Shown piece by piece: positions 39,196-49,170 of a stretch of DNA of 64,000 nucleotides. The stretch's first letter is position 1. Every line of letters starts with the position of its first letter. The notes beneath the pieces were generated by a model. The model was not told the origin of the DNA. It saw only the letters and a list, made by a program, of their open reading frames with translations, and did not search any database. Both the position numbers and the translations under genes were made by a program. The DNA is taken from the NCBI GenBank assembly GCA_030646715.1, contig JAUSLJ010000048.1:17395-81394 (forward strand), read 5' to 3'. This DNA comes from Agitococcus sp. (GTDB taxonomy: Bacteria; Pseudomonadota; Gammaproteobacteria; Pseudomonadales; Moraxellaceae).

Positions 39196-39218
39196 TCGGT
39201 CATTTTCAGTAAAAACTG

Positions 39219-39641
39219 GTTAAGCTGCCATTTTGCTACATTCTTCCGCACAGCGACGACAAGCCTTCGCACATTCTTGACAATGATCATGCTCGTGTTT
39301 TGCACACTCATCGGCACAAGCCGTGCAGATTGTGGCGCACAATTGACAGACCTGTGCGGCAAAAGGACTATTACGCGCCATCAGCGCAGCGGCAAGGCGG
39401 CACATATCAGCACAGTCTCTATCGAGCTGAATACATTTCGCCATTTGCTGGACATTGGCTTCGGTTAGGCAAGCAGTAGAACAATGGTCACAGGTTGCGG
39501 CGCATTGGTTACACGCTTCGATACAACTAGCGTATTGATGATGTGACATGTTAAGTATTCCGTTGTTTGTGATAGGAGCTTGGAACATAAGCCTATAATT
39601 CAAAGGGGTATGTTCGATACGGTACTTAACGGAGCTTTAAT
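39219..39641. repeat. Direct repeat (csp copy 2 with its promoter region)
   Basis: Partner of the repeat at 29010-29432. Beyond both ends the sequences differ. Recombination between the two would remove the 10.2 kb carrying ppk2, the P2-type ATPase and the cus2 operon, leaving one csp. Confidence 0.85.
39220..39549 (-). CDS. csp: Cytosolic copper storage protein (Csp3-like), copy 2
   Basis: A 109-residue Cys-rich four-helix bundle, nearly identical to the protein at 29011-29340 (differences at four positions, all outside Cys). No signal peptide. Two copies in the same orientation about 10.2 kb apart suggest a duplication, either for dosage or as scars of acquiring the segment between them. 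Confidence 0.92.
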   Translation of the reverse strand: MSHHQYASCIEACNQCAATCDHCSTACLTEANVQQMAKCIQLDRDCADMCRLAAALMARNSPFAAQVCQLCATICTACADECAKHEHDHCQECAKACRRCAEECSKMAA

Positions 39642-39751
39642 TACCCTTCTTGCTTTTTAAACTGTATCCGCATATTTTGCGTAGATGGCATTCATCACAT
39701 AAATTACGAAAATGACAAAGCCGCACAAAGCGGTTTTGCCAGATGAGTATG

Positions 39752-39958
39752 TTAAACAGACGTAGTTTCAACCACATCGTACCCCGCTTCCTGAATGGCC
39801 AACACCACCTCTTCCTGATCGGCATCGCCATCAAAACGTACTGTTTGTGAGGCTTTGTCGATTTGGACTTTGGCCGTTTTGTCCAGTTCGGCCAAGGCTT
39901 TAGTAATAGCACTGACGCAGTGGCCACAACTCATACCATTCACTTTAATAACGAACAT
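39752..39958 (-). CDS. copZ: Copper chaperone CopZ (HMA domain)
   Basis: A 68-residue single HMA domain with the MSCGHCV copper motif near residue 10 and AGYDVVE at the end. It delivers Cu(I) to CopA. AGGAG-type SD six bases before the ATG at 39958. Divergent from copA with its own MerR-type promoter. Confidence 0.92.
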   Translation of the reverse strand: MFVIKVNGMSCGHCVSAITKALAELDKTAKVQIDKASQTVRFDGDADQEEVVLAIQEAGYDVVETTSV

Positions 39959-39993
39959 TTTATCTCTCCTAGGGTTGGTGTAGAAATACTGTG

Positions 39994-40018
39994 AACCTTG
40001 CCATCGTGGTAAGCTCAA
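39994..40018 (-). promoter_or_regulatory. CueR-type promoter of copZ
   Basis: On the minus strand TTGAGC (40013-40018) is followed by the dyad CTTACCACGATGGCAAGG, as in CueR operators. The -10 is less clear. It mirrors the copA promoter 35 bases away, so both genes should be activated by the cueR product. Confidence 0.65.
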
Positions 40019-40052
40019 GCATTATTTTCATTATTTTTTTGTAGAAAAACGC

Positions 40053-40083
40053 TTGACCTTCCCATCATGGCAAGCCTGATATT
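40053..40083 (+). promoter_or_regulatory. CueR-type promoter of copA
   Basis: TTGACC (40053-40058), a 19-bp spacer containing the dyad CCTTCCCATCATGGCAAGC, and GATATT (40078-40083). This closely follows the E. coli copA promoter pattern recognised by CueR. Confidence 0.8.
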
Positions 40084-40113
40084 TGCTAAATCGCTCTTCT
40101 CAGGAAGCAAATC

Positions 40114-42372
40114 ATGAATACTTTAACTCAGCCCAAAACACCTGAAATAGCCTTACAGCAGTTTTCGTTTACTGTTGAGGGCATGACGTGTGCTTCTTGC
40201 GTCGCCCGTGTTGAAAAAGCACTGAAAAAGCTTGCAGGTGTACAAGAGGCCACCGTCAACTTAGCCACTGAAACAGCAACCGTGCAAAGTATTGACGGCG
40301 GCGTTACGCCAGAACAATTAATTGCAGAGGTACAAAAAATCGGTTATCACGCCGCTTTGTCTACAGACACGGTTGTCAATGATGGCAACGTACAATCAGA
40401 TAGCGAGTGGTTAAAAGTCATGTGGGGGATGGCTCTCTCTCTGCCACTGATAGCACCCATGCTGTTGTCAGTATTTGGCATACATTGGATGTTATCAGGC
40501 TGGATTCAATGGCTGCTGGCAACAGTGGTTCAATTCTGGCTAGGGGCACGTTTTTATCGGTCTGGCTGGAAAGCATTGGCAGCACGGGCGGGTAATATGG
40601 ATTTGCTGGTCGCCTTGGGAACTAGCGCAGGCTATGGGTTAAGCGTCTATCAGTTGTTCCATGCGAACACAGGTATGCCACACTTGTACTTTGAAGCGTC
40701 TGCGGTAGTGATTACCCTCGTGTTGCTGGGTAAATGGCTAGAGACCCGCGCCAAGCGTCAAACAGCATCCGCTATTCGCGCCCTGCAAGCACTTAAACCT
40801 GAATTTGCGCGTGTACGGCGTGCAGAAATAGAACAAGACATAGGGATTGCTCATGTCCGTCTTGGCGATTTAGTCGTCGTTCGTCCTGGCGAGCGCGTAG
40901 CTGTCGATGGTGTTATCAAAGAAGGCAGTAGCCATGTAGATGAGTCCTTTATGACGGGTGAAAGCCTACCCGTTGCTAAAGAAATCGGCGATCAAGTGAT
41001 TGGTGGCTCCATTAATAGCGATGGCTTGCTGCTTGTTGAAACCACTGCGATGGCAACAGAAAGCACATTAGCCAAAATCATTCGACTGGTGGAAAATGCC
41101 CAAGCGGCTAAAGCCCCTATTCAGCGGCTCGTCGATAAAGTGAGTGAAGTGTTTGTTCCTGTTGTCATCGTCATTGCCCTCGCTACATTTATTGCGTGGT
41201 GGGTCATCAGCGGAGATGTTCAACTGGCAATTATCAATGCCGTCGCCGTCTTGGTCATTGCTTGTCCTTGTGCGCTTGGTTTGGCAACACCGACCGCGAT
41301 TATGGCAGGCACGGGTATTGGTGCTCAGTACGGCATTTTGATTAAAGATGCAGAAGCATTAGAGACTGCTCATCGAGTGACAATGGTCGCCTTCGATAAA
41401 ACAGGAACATTGACAGAAGGCAAACCTAAAATCGTTGGATTACACGCGATAAATGGCGATGACCACGCCTTATTGCATTTGGCTGCGTCCTTGCAGACAG
41501 GCAGTGAACACCCTTTGGCGAGAGCCGTTATCGACAAAGCGCAGGAGTTAGCTATTGATATTAGTCTCGTGACTGATATTAAAGCACTCGCAGGACGAGG
41601 TATTACTGGGCGGATGGGTCAGGTGTCCCTGTATTTAGGCAATAGCCGACTTATGCAGGAATTGGGTATAGACACAACAGCCGTTACCACGACTACGCAG
41701 CAATGGATACAACAAGGACGCACTATTTCTTGGCTGGCCTGCATCGAATCCTCTTCTGCCGTATTAGTAGGTGGGTTTGCATTTGGCGATCAGATCAAAG
41801 CCAGTGCTCAACGAGCAGTGCAGCAATTGCAGACGATGGGTATTAAAACCGCGCTCATCACAGGCGATAATGTCGCTAGTGCTACTGTCGTGGCGCATGA
41901 ACTCGGTATTGACTGCATGATGGCAGACGTTTTACCTGCGGATAAAGCCTCTATCGTCAATGCCTTCAAAGCTGAAGGCTATGTTGTCGCGATGGTCGGT
42001 GATGGTATCAATGACGCGCCCGCACTAGCGACTGCCGATGTCGGTATTGCCATGAGTACGGGGACAGATGTCGCCATGCACACCGCAGGGATTACCCTGA
42101 TGCACGGTGATCCTGCCCGAGTAGCGGATGCCTTAGATATTTCACGGCGCACCTACAACAAGATTAGACAAAACCTGTTTTGGGCGTTTATCTATAATTT
42201 GATTGGTATTCCATTGGCCGCTATGGGCTTGTTGAACCCGATCATTGCGGGAGCAGCGATGGCGTTCAGTAGTGTCAGTGTCGTGTCCAATGCCTTGTTA
42301 CTGCGTCGTTGGCGGCCTATCAGTCAAGGTATCAATCAACATAGCTCGGCCAAGAATGGGATTAATAATTAA
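40114..42372 (+). CDS. copA: Cu(I)-exporting P1B-ATPase CopA
   Basis: A 752-residue inner-membrane pump with one N-terminal HMA domain ([16 protein letters not shown], about residues 26-41) and the core motifs [43 protein letters not shown] and the copper signature [15 protein letters not shown] near the end. It removes Cu(I) from the cytoplasm. Followed by cueR after 12 bases. Confidence 0.95.
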   Translation: MNTLTQPKTPEIALQQFSFTVEGMTCASCVARVEKALKKLAGVQEATVNLATETATVQSIDGGVTPEQLIAEVQKIGYHAALSTDTVVNDGNVQSDSEWLKVMWGMALSLPLIAPMLLSVFGIHWMLSGWIQWLLATVVQFWLGARFYRSGWKALAARAGNMDLLVALGTSAGYGLSVYQLFHANTGMPHLYFEASAVVITLVLLGKWLETRAKRQTASAIRALQALKPEFARVRRAEIEQDIGIAHVRLGDLVVVRPGERVAVDGVIKEGSSHVDESFMTGESLPVAKEIGDQVIGGSINSDGLLLVETTAMATESTLAKIIRLVENAQAAKAPIQRLVDKVSEVFVPVVIVIALATFIAWWVISGDVQLAIINAVAVLVIACPCALGLATPTAIMAGTGIGAQYGILIKDAEALETAHRVTMVAFDKTGTLTEGKPKIVGLHAINGDDHALLHLAASLQTGSEHPLARAVIDKAQELAIDISLVTDIKALAGRGITGRMGQVSLYLGNSRLMQELGIDTTAVTTTTQQWIQQGRTISWLACIESSSAVLVGGFAFGDQIKASAQRAVQQLQTMGIKTALITGDNVASATVVAHELGIDCMMADVLPADKASIVNAFKAEGYVVAMVGDGINDAPALATADVGIAMSTGTDVAMHTAGITLMHGDPARVADALDISRRTYNKIRQNLFWAFIYNLIGIPLAAMGLLNPIIAGAAMAFSSVSVVSNALLLRRWRPISQGINQHSSAKNGINN

Positions 42373-42384
42373 GGGGTACGATGG

Positions 42385-42795
42385 ATGAATATTGGTGATG
42401 CCGCGAAACAGACCCAAATATCGGCGAAGATGATCCGTTATTATGAAAGCATTGGCTTATTGCCAGAAAGCAAGCGTAGCGATGCAGGCTATCGTATCTA
42501 CCGCGACAAAGACCTACATGTCTTACGTTTTATTAAACGCGCCCGTAATCTTGGCTTTTCTATGGAGCAGCTCAAAGAGCTGCTATCGTTATGGCAAGAT
42601 CAGGGTCGCGCTAGTGCCGATGTCAAAGCCATTGCTGAACAGCATGTCGTTGATTTGCAACAGCGCATCACGGAGTTAACGGAAATGCGCGATACCTTGA
42701 ATCATTTAGCCGCGTGCTGTCACGGCGATCAACGACCTGACTGTCCGATTTTGAGTGGGTTGGAAGGAGTTATCACCGAGGGGTGCTGTCACTGA
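42385..42795 (+). CDS. cueR: Cu(I)-responsive MerR regulator CueR
   Basis: A 136-residue MerR-family activator: winged helix-turn-helix (MNIGDAAKQTQISAKMIRYY), dimerisation helix and the copper loop CCHGDQRPDCPILSGLE with the two CueR cysteines. The tail ends GCCH. It should activate the two divergent promoters between copZ and copA. Operonic with copA. Confidence 0.93.
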   Translation: MNIGDAAKQTQISAKMIRYYESIGLLPESKRSDAGYRIYRDKDLHVLRFIKRARNLGFSMEQLKELLSLWQDQGRASADVKAIAEQHVVDLQQRITELTEMRDTLNHLAACCHGDQRPDCPILSGLEGVITEGCCH

Positions 42796-42807
42796 GTCAT
42801 CAAACCC

Positions 42808-42836
42808 GCCCTCGTCAGCACGATATTGATAGGGCG
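42808..42836. terminator. Possible terminator hairpin between convergent genes
   Basis: CGCCCT (42808-42813) and AGGGCG (42831-42836) can pair between the convergent cueR and the cupredoxin gene. The stem is short and there is no clear U-tract, so the call is weak. Confidence 0.3.
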
Positions 42837-42841
42837 AGTCG

Positions 42842-43660
42842 TTAAGGCTTTTTCTTCAACTCCGTAATCACCATTGCGCCTTTTTCCAACTCAACGACAA
42901 ATTGTACGGCATCGCCAGCCTTGACGGCTTTCACCATCGCAGGATCTTTGACACGGAATACCATCGTCATACCAGGCATGCCCAGATTCTTAATGTCGCC
43001 GTGCTTGATGGTGAGCTTGCCTTGGGCAATATCCACTTTACGGATCTCGCCTTGGGTATAACGATCATCAACCGCCGTTGTCGTGTCTGTGGTTTCAGCT
43101 TTTACCTCAGTGACGGCGACAGGCATCGCGCTAGACGATTTTTCAGGGTTGGCGGCTACCGTAATTTTACCCTGCATACCTGCGGGTAAATGGCCTGGAA
43201 TCAGGCACGCAAAGACAAATTCTCCCGACTGAGTAAACTGCCAGATAATGTCCGTGCTTTTACTCGGCGGCACAAGCGTAATATTGGCACTGCTATGCAC
43301 CATATCTGGCATCGCTTTCATCATCTCGGCATGCTGCATCATCTCATCACGCGTACCCAACACAAATTCGTGGGGGATTTTGCCATTATTAGTGATGCGC
43401 AATCGTATCGTTTCGCCTTGTTGTACCGACAAACTATCAGGATTAAAACGCAGCAGGTCGTTCATGCTAATCTCAATCGTCCGACTCACGTCTTTGGGCA
43501 TACCTTGTTGGCCAACGGCTTTGGTCTGCGCCTTAATCGGGTTATCAACCTTCATGTTGAGATCAAGATGTTCATCACCATGAGCCCACACCAATAACGG
43601 GCTGAACAGCGTAGGGATAACCAGTGCTAAGGCCAACAAATGATGCTTTTTACTCTTCAT
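42842..43660 (-). CDS. Cupredoxin-CusF fusion, periplasmic
   Basis: A 272-residue secreted protein. Residues about 30-165 form a cupredoxin with all four ligands (IPHEFVLG; FVFACLIPGHLPAGMQG: His, Cys, His, Met). A Ser/Thr/Ala linker follows, then a CusF-type OB domain (IKHGDIKNLGMPGMTMVFRV) with His and Met ligands but Met in place of Trp. A copper electron-transfer or relay protein. Close paralogue of the gene at 10266, which lacks the CusF part and the axial Met. ATG at 43660 has AGGAGC upstream. Confidence 0.9.
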   Translation of the reverse strand: MKSKKHHLLALALVIPTLFSPLLVWAHGDEHLDLNMKVDNPIKAQTKAVGQQGMPKDVSRTIEISMNDLLRFNPDSLSVQQGETIRLRITNNGKIPHEFVLGTRDEMMQHAEMMKAMPDMVHSSANITLVPPSKSTDIIWQFTQSGEFVFACLIPGHLPAGMQGKITVAANPEKSSSAMPVAVTEVKAETTDTTTAVDDRYTQGEIRKVDIAQGKLTIKHGDIKNLGMPGMTMVFRVKDPAMVKAVKAGDAVQFVVELEKGAMVITELKKKP

Positions 43661-43723
43661 TTTAATTTGCTCCTGACAATGATTTGTCATGATTGGAAAT
43701 TGTATATAAAGGATGAATCAGGC

Positions 43724-45091
43724 TTAATGCCCTTCATGCCCCGTTGGTTTGCGTACTTTCAAATCATGGTCTGTTGAAGTTGCTGGGCTGGCTCGAACGG
43801 TTGAAGGTTCTTCCCCTTCATATAACCATGCGACCGTACCCGCAGGATTGTCATACCAGCCAGGATCGCTGTAATCGCCTTTTTTTTGATTGTCTCGCAC
43901 TTTCAACACAGTAAACATACCGCCCATCTCAACCGCACCAAACGGCCCCTGCCCACTCATCATGGGCAGGGTGTTGTCAGGCAAGGGCATTTCCATCTCG
44001 CCCATATCGGCCATGCCTTTACTGCCCATACCCATATAATCAGGAATGAGCTTGCGTACTTTCGCTGTCAGCTCACGTTGCGGTACACCAATCATTGTCG
44101 GTAGTTTATGCCCCATCGCGTTCATGGTGTGATGCGATTTATGGCAATGTAACGCCCAGTCACCAGCCGTTGCCGTGAACTCAACCGCGCGCATCTGCCC
44201 TACCGCAACATCGGTCGTCACTTCTGGCCAGCGTGCTGATTTGGGTACCCAGCCGCCATCGGTACACGTCACCTCAAAATCATGGCCATGCAAGTGAATG
44301 GGGTGATTGGTCATGGTCAAGTTGCCGACCCGAATGCGAACCCGCTCGCCTGTACGAGCGACTAAGGGATCAAGACCTGGAAACACCCGCGAGTTAAATG
44401 TCCACAGATTGAAGTCCGTCATCTCCGAGACACGCGGCGTATAAGAGCCAGGATCAATATCGTAGGCACTCAGTAAAAACACATAGTCGCGATCAACTTT
44501 CATAAAGTCGGGATTTTTTGGATGAACCACCAAAAACCCCATCATGCCCATCGCCATCTGCACCATTTCATCGGCATGCGGGTGATACATGAAAGTACCC
44601 GATTTTTTCATCGTGAATTCATAAACATAAGTTTGCCCTGGCTTGATATGAGGCTGACTCAACCCACCTACCCCATCCATTCCAGACGGCAGTAACACAC
44701 CGTGCCAATGGACTGTCGTGTGTTCTGGCAATTTATTGGTGACGAAAATACGAATACGGTCGCCTTCTACACACTCAATGGTCGGGCCTGGACTTTGACC
44801 GTTATAACCCCACATATGTGCGACCATACCTGGCGCAAATTCACGCACTACGGGTTCAGCGACTAAATGGAATTCTTTCACGCCATTTTTCATTCGAGCA
44901 GGCAAAGACCAGCCGTTGAGTGTCACTACGGGGTTGTAAGGACGGCCATTAGCAGGCATTACGGGCGGTTGTGTAGTCGCCTCTGTTTGTATCATCGCTT
45001 CGGGGATGCCCGCCGCTTGCACCTTGGATACCAAACTCGCACCTAACGCCGTAAGTCCCGTTTTGTACAAAAAATCACGCCGACTGTTCAT
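43724..45091 (-). CDS. Periplasmic multicopper oxidase (CopA/CueO type)
   Basis: A 455-residue protein exported by Tat (NSRRDFLYKTG). The copper-binding His motifs are complete: VHWHGV (about 127), YHPHADE (about 169), HPIHLHGHDF (about 265) and HCHKSHHTMNAMGH (about 317). A Met-rich segment follows (MGSKGMADMGEMEMPLP), as in Cu(I) oxidases. It probably oxidises Cu(I) to Cu(II) in the periplasm. Fits between the cupredoxin-CusF gene and a TolC-type lipoprotein in one operon. Confidence 0.93.
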   Translation of the reverse strand: MNSRRDFLYKTGLTALGASLVSKVQAAGIPEAMIQTEATTQPPVMPANGRPYNPVVTLNGWSLPARMKNGVKEFHLVAEPVVREFAPGMVAHMWGYNGQSPGPTIECVEGDRIRIFVTNKLPEHTTVHWHGVLLPSGMDGVGGLSQPHIKPGQTYVYEFTMKKSGTFMYHPHADEMVQMAMGMMGFLVVHPKNPDFMKVDRDYVFLLSAYDIDPGSYTPRVSEMTDFNLWTFNSRVFPGLDPLVARTGERVRIRVGNLTMTNHPIHLHGHDFEVTCTDGGWVPKSARWPEVTTDVAVGQMRAVEFTATAGDWALHCHKSHHTMNAMGHKLPTMIGVPQRELTAKVRKLIPDYMGMGSKGMADMGEMEMPLPDNTLPMMSGQGPFGAVEMGGMFTVLKVRDNQKKGDYSDPGWYDNPAGTVAWLYEGEEPSTVRASPATSTDHDLKVRKPTGHEGH

Positions 45092-45141
45092 GTTAATATC
45101 TCATTAATACTGAGTTGCCGATAAGTTCAAATTAAGTGCGA

Positions 45142-46494
45142 TTAGCCCGCGTCTACTGATCCTTGCAAGCTGCTCGTCAGTTCGGCCTCAGCAAGCCAAA
45201 AATCCTGCAATGCCGCAAGATAGGCGTTCATGCTGTCTACTTGCGCCTGTGATTGCGCGAGCAACTCAAAAGTACTGATGAGCATGCCGTTATAACGAAG
45301 CAGAACTTCATCGGCGATTTGTTGCTGCAACGGCATCACTTCATCACGATAGTGTTTGGCTAATTCGTAGCTGGTACGGTAATGGGCATAGGCAGTGCGG
45401 GTTTCACTACGGGCATTGACCGCCGTTTCTGTCACTTGCGCCAAGGAACGCTGATAAATCGCTTCCGCCTGAGCAACGCGGGTACTACCAAAATCAAACA
45501 ACGGCAATTCCAAGCTCACTTCAACACCCGTTTGTTTGGGCGCATCCGAATAGGTATTGCGCTGATAACCAACATCTAGCACATTAACCAAACGAGTTAC
45601 TTTACTGAGCTTCAGTGCTTTCGCCGTACTCTCAGCATGACGTTTAGCCAACTGCACATCAATGCGCTGATTCATCGCTAACTGTTCCACTTGGTTTAAT
45701 ACCCGTGGTGTCGCTGGAAGGTCTGGCAAGGTCTCGGGTAATATCAGCGATTGATCGTTGATGAGTCCTAATTGCCGTACGAGGCGTTCACGAGCCAGTC
45801 CAGCGTCAGCCTGAGCACGGACACGATTGGCCGTTGCTGAGGCATAAAAAGCCTGTTCCCGCGCTGCATCCAAGCGGCTGATATTGCCCACCATCGCCAA
45901 ATTACGTGCCAAATCACGACCTGCCTCGGCCGCCGTTTGTACGTCAGCGGCATAACGCGCCCGCTGCATACTGGCGATAGCCTCAAAATAGGCGGCACGG
46001 CTATCATGAGCCAGTTTCAGTACCGACTGGACGGTGACCATTTTGGCGTTTTGATATTGTTGTTTAGCTATCGGTGCCCGCATGGGTGACAACAACAAAC
46101 CAATGACATCAAACACAATGCTGCGATCCACTTCATGCTCAGAGCCTTGTGTCAATCGAGCCAAGCTCACACTAGGGTTACGTGGTCGGGTGCTGGCCAC
46201 TAACTCCGTTTCAGTAATACGTAAGTCGGCAAATTGCCGCTGGAGACGTGGATTGTTCAATAAGGCTAAAGTGACGGCATCTTCCGCAGACAGTGGTTTG
46301 GCCAGTAGCGCATCCGATGACTGACGACGGGCTTCCGTCGTGGTGGGTGTCGCTTGCTGATTGAGTAGACTTGCCGCCTGAGCGCGCACTTCACCTTCAC
46401 TACCATCAGATGATAATGTGGCACAAGCCCCTAAGCTGCCTGCCAACAGTACCATCAACAACAATTTATGCTGTGGTTTAAAGGACTTCTTCAT
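45142..46494 (-). CDS. TolC-family outer-membrane lipoprotein of the copper operon
   Basis: A 450-residue protein with a lipoprotein signal (LLLMVLLAGSLGACATLSS) and the Ala/Gln-rich helices of the OEP family. It has no adjacent RND pump or adaptor, so it may work with one of the cus systems or support periplasmic copper handling. It overlaps the Met/His-rich gene upstream (ATGA-type). Confidence 0.85.
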   Translation of the reverse strand: MKKSFKPQHKLLLMVLLAGSLGACATLSSDGSEGEVRAQAASLLNQQATPTTTEARRQSSDALLAKPLSAEDAVTLALLNNPRLQRQFADLRITETELVASTRPRNPSVSLARLTQGSEHEVDRSIVFDVIGLLLSPMRAPIAKQQYQNAKMVTVQSVLKLAHDSRAAYFEAIASMQRARYAADVQTAAEAGRDLARNLAMVGNISRLDAAREQAFYASATANRVRAQADAGLARERLVRQLGLINDQSLILPETLPDLPATPRVLNQVEQLAMNQRIDVQLAKRHAESTAKALKLSKVTRLVNVLDVGYQRNTYSDAPKQTGVEVSLELPLFDFGSTRVAQAEAIYQRSLAQVTETAVNARSETRTAYAHYRTSYELAKHYRDEVMPLQQQIADEVLLRYNGMLISTFELLAQSQAQVDSMNAYLAALQDFWLAEAELTSSLQGSVDAG

Positions 46495-46865
46495 TTATCC
46501 TGACCTTCTTTTGAGGTATGACTGGATGGCATAGTCTCAGGTGACATGTTGGGCATTTTCATGTTTTGATGATTCATCCCCTGATGCCCTTCTTGCTCAG
46601 GCATATTGTTCATGTCCATGACGGGCTGCGAGGATTGAGCTTTGGATTGAGGCATATCAGGCATCACCATACCAGAATGTCCTGCATGGCCAGATGACTC
46701 AGCACTTACTTGACGATGTGTCTCCTGCCAATTACGCACTACAGGCTCCTTCCAGCCTTGATATTCTTGTAATGGGCTGACATAGGTATCCTGCTCACCC
46801 ACTTCTTCCGCCAAAGCCAGTACAGGCTGTTGACATAACACACAGGCTAACAAGAACCATTTCAT
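46491..46865 (-). CDS. Secreted Met/His-rich protein heading the oxidase operon
   Basis: A 124-residue protein with a signal peptide (WFLLACVLCQQPVLALAEE), a YxGW-type segment (YQGWKEPVVRNWQE) and a Met/His-rich C-terminus (GHAGHSGMVMPDMPQ; GHQGMNHQNMKMPNM). A periplasmic copper buffer is the likely role. First minus-strand gene behind the CopR-like box at 46978. ATG at 46865 preferred to the GTG two codons upstream. Confidence 0.75.
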   Translation of the reverse strand: MKWFLLACVLCQQPVLALAEEVGEQDTYVSPLQEYQGWKEPVVRNWQETHRQVSAESSGHAGHSGMVMPDMPQSKAQSSQPVMDMNNMPEQEGHQGMNHQNMKMPNMSPETMPSSHTSKEGQDK

Positions 46866-46977
46866 AACCACCCCGTCATCAATAAATTCACCCCAAATAC
46901 CCCACTCAGATCACAAGGTCTGTCCGAAAGAACCCATAGTTATCATGGACTGGTGCTACCAACACAAAGCTGACACA

Positions 46978-46999
46978 AAAATTACATTTTTGTTATCTT
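46978..46999. promoter_or_regulatory. CusR/CopR-like box at the copRS promoter
   Basis: AAAATTACAT, two bases, TTGTTATCTT matches the CusR consensus at 16 of 20 half-site positions, and overlaps a perfect dyad (ACAAAAAT, three bases, ATTTTTGT; 46975-46993). It lies between the copRS genes and the oxidase operon, so it should give autoregulation and divergent control. Confidence 0.7.
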
Positions 47000-47074
47000 G
47001 TCATCAGTAAGCGCGAAAGCGTTTATTGTGGTGGTATTTACCTCGCCAACGTAATGGCATGAATGTGGACAGCT

Positions 47075-47767
47075 ATGAAAATTCTACTTGTCGAAGATGA
47101 GGCTAAAACGGGTGACTACCTGAAACAAGGTTTAACCGAAGCAGGCTATATCACTGATTGGGTTAAAGACGGCCTCAGTGGTCAACATCAAGCGACGACC
47201 GACGACTATGATCTGGTGATTTTGGATGTCATGCTTCCCGAACTGAATGGCTGGCAAGTATTAGCTGCCATAAAACGTGCAGGCAAAACCATGCCCGTTT
47301 TGTTTTTAACGGCACGCGATCAAGTGGAAGACCGCGTAAAAGGATTAGAGCTGGGTGCAGACGACTATTTAGTCAAACCATTTGCCTTTGCCGAATTGTT
47401 GGCGCGGGTAAGAACCTTGCTGCGTCGCGGACGTATTCGCGAAGACGATATGCTACAAGTGGCAGATTTGGAGTTGGATATTCGCCGTCGTCGCGCTTTA
47501 CGGGCAGGCCGACGTATTGATTTGACCGCCAAAGAATTTGCGCTGTTAGAACTGCTTATGCGCCGTCAGGGTGAAATCCTACCGCACTCTTTAATAGCAT
47601 CTCAGGTATGGGATATGAATTTTAACAGCGATACTAATGTCGTTGAGGTGGCTATCAAACGACTACGCACCAAGGTAGATACGCCTGCGGACACCAAACT
47701 GATTCGTACTGTGCGCGGGATGGGCTATGTGCTGGAGGAAGCGTCAGATGACTTTTCGGCTACCTAA
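47075..47767 (+). CDS. copR: OmpR-family copper response regulator (CopR/CusR)
   Basis: A 230-residue regulator. The receiver domain shows the acidic pair (VEDEAK), the phospho-acceptor Asp near 51 ([10 protein letters not shown]) and the Lys (LVKPFAF); the C-terminal winged helix follows ([19 protein letters not shown] ... [14 protein letters not shown]). Start MKILLVEDE is the family start. The stop overlaps the kinase start. It probably binds the four CopR-like boxes in this window. Confidence 0.93.
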   Translation: MKILLVEDEAKTGDYLKQGLTEAGYITDWVKDGLSGQHQATTDDYDLVILDVMLPELNGWQVLAAIKRAGKTMPVLFLTARDQVEDRVKGLELGADDYLVKPFAFAELLARVRTLLRRGRIREDDMLQVADLELDIRRRRALRAGRRIDLTAKEFALLELLMRRQGEILPHSLIASQVWDMNFNSDTNVVEVAIKRLRTKVDTPADTKLIRTVRGMGYVLEEASDDFSAT

Positions 47768-49157
47768 TACCATTGCGGTTCGCACTAGTCTGTTATTCAC
47801 CTTGTTAGCTGCTGGCGTGTTAATCGTGATGGGATTGATGATTAGATCGTCGGTTAGCCATCACTTTAATGAGCTGGACTCGAATTTGCTCGAAGGCAAA
47901 CTAGAGCTGATTCACCATATCCTGCTAGACAATACCGCACCTGATGACGCGGCGCGTATTCAGCAATTATCTAATTCACTGGTCGGTCATCATGATTTAG
48001 TCGTGCGCGTGGATCGCCCCGCAGGACACACGTTTTTTGCCGAAGGTCATACCGCTATTCCCAATCAGGCATTACTAAAACCACAGATTATTCTCAGCAA
48101 ACAGGCTTTCAAACTGAGCGCGTGGGTTGCCGATGGTATCGCTTATCAAGGCTTTGCAGCACAACTGCCCACAGGCGTTAACAATGAGGTATTTGTTGTT
48201 GCTATTGGCACAGAAACCACCCATCACCAAATGTTCCTGCACGACTTTGAACGTCAACTGGTGCTGGTGGGCGGCAGTGGTCTGCTACTGATTGCCTTGT
48301 TAAGCTGGTTAGCAGCACGACGGGGATTACGTCCAGTACAAACAATGGCTATTGTTGCCGAAGGCATCTCCGCTCAACAACTGCAACAACGCCTAGCCTC
48401 AGAGAGTGTCCCGCTCGAACTACAGCCATTGGCTCGCGCATTTAATGCCATGCTCGATCGTTTGGGCGACTCCCTGCAACGTCTGTCCGAGTTTTCGTCT
48501 GACCTTGCCCATGAGCTACGGACTCCGATCAATAATTTGATGACCCAGACGCAAGTCTCATTGGCCAAGCCGCGCACGGCGCAGGACTATCAGGAAATTC
48601 TTTATTCCAGCCTTGAAGAATATGAGCGATTAGCACGGATGATTTCAGACATGCTGTTTCTAGCAAAAGCAGATAATGGATTAGTTGTGTCACACCATCA
48701 AACTGTAGAACTATCCACTGAAATAGACGCGCTACTGGAGTTTTATGATGCGTTGGCCGCCGAAAAATCTATCCATCTGCATCGTGAAGGGCATGGTGTT
48801 ATTTTGGGCGACTCGCTGATGATTCGCCGTGCGTTCAGTAATTTGTTGTCGAATGCCATTCGTCATACGTCTGCTGGCGGTAGCATCACGCTGTCAATCA
48901 CCCAAGAAGAAAATACCAGAACCGTGCATATTGAAAACACGGGGACTGATATTCCACCTGAGCAAATTTCACGAATTTTTGACCGCTTCTATCGCGGCGA
49001 TGCCTCGCGGCAAAGAACTGATGAAGGTGCAGGCTTGGGGTTGGCGATTACCCAGTCCATTGTTCACGCTCATCATGGGGAAGTTTCTGTTATCTCTGGT
49101 CAGGGTAAAACACGGTTTTCGGTGAAGTTGCCTATTGTTAGTGTTGGGCACGGGTAA
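47748..49157 (+). CDS. copS: Copper sensor histidine kinase (CopS/CusS)
   Basis: A 469-residue membrane kinase: TM1 ([20 protein letters not shown]), a periplasmic sensor with several His, TM2 ([20 protein letters not shown]), HAMP, the H-box [15 protein letters not shown] (His near 252), an N-box ([14 protein letters not shown]) and the G-box [22 protein letters not shown] lies eight bases before the ATG. Overlaps copR by 20 bases. Confidence 0.93.
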   Translation: MTFRLPNTIAVRTSLLFTLLAAGVLIVMGLMIRSSVSHHFNELDSNLLEGKLELIHHILLDNTAPDDAARIQQLSNSLVGHHDLVVRVDRPAGHTFFAEGHTAIPNQALLKPQIILSKQAFKLSAWVADGIAYQGFAAQLPTGVNNEVFVVAIGTETTHHQMFLHDFERQLVLVGGSGLLLIALLSWLAARRGLRPVQTMAIVAEGISAQQLQQRLASESVPLELQPLARAFNAMLDRLGDSLQRLSEFSSDLAHELRTPINNLMTQTQVSLAKPRTAQDYQEILYSSLEEYERLARMISDMLFLAKADNGLVVSHHQTVELSTEIDALLEFYDALAAEKSIHLHREGHGVILGDSLMIRRAFSNLLSNAIRHTSAGGSITLSITQEENTRTVHIENTGTDIPPEQISRIFDRFYRGDASRQRTDEGAGLGLAITQSIVHAHHGEVSVISGQGKTRFSVKLPIVSVGHG

Positions 49158-49170
49158 AGTTTTTATTAAC

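Noticed and set aside
29010..39641. The two csp repeats as ends of a composite transposon
   Set aside because: No transposase or terminal inverted repeat is associated with them; the repeated unit is a gene with its promoter region.
39637..39927. An open frame opposite in phase to copZ on the same strand
   Set aside because: It overlaps copZ, which has a clear HMA motif, SD and promoter; the other frame is low in protein-like features (Trp/Arg/Lys-rich).
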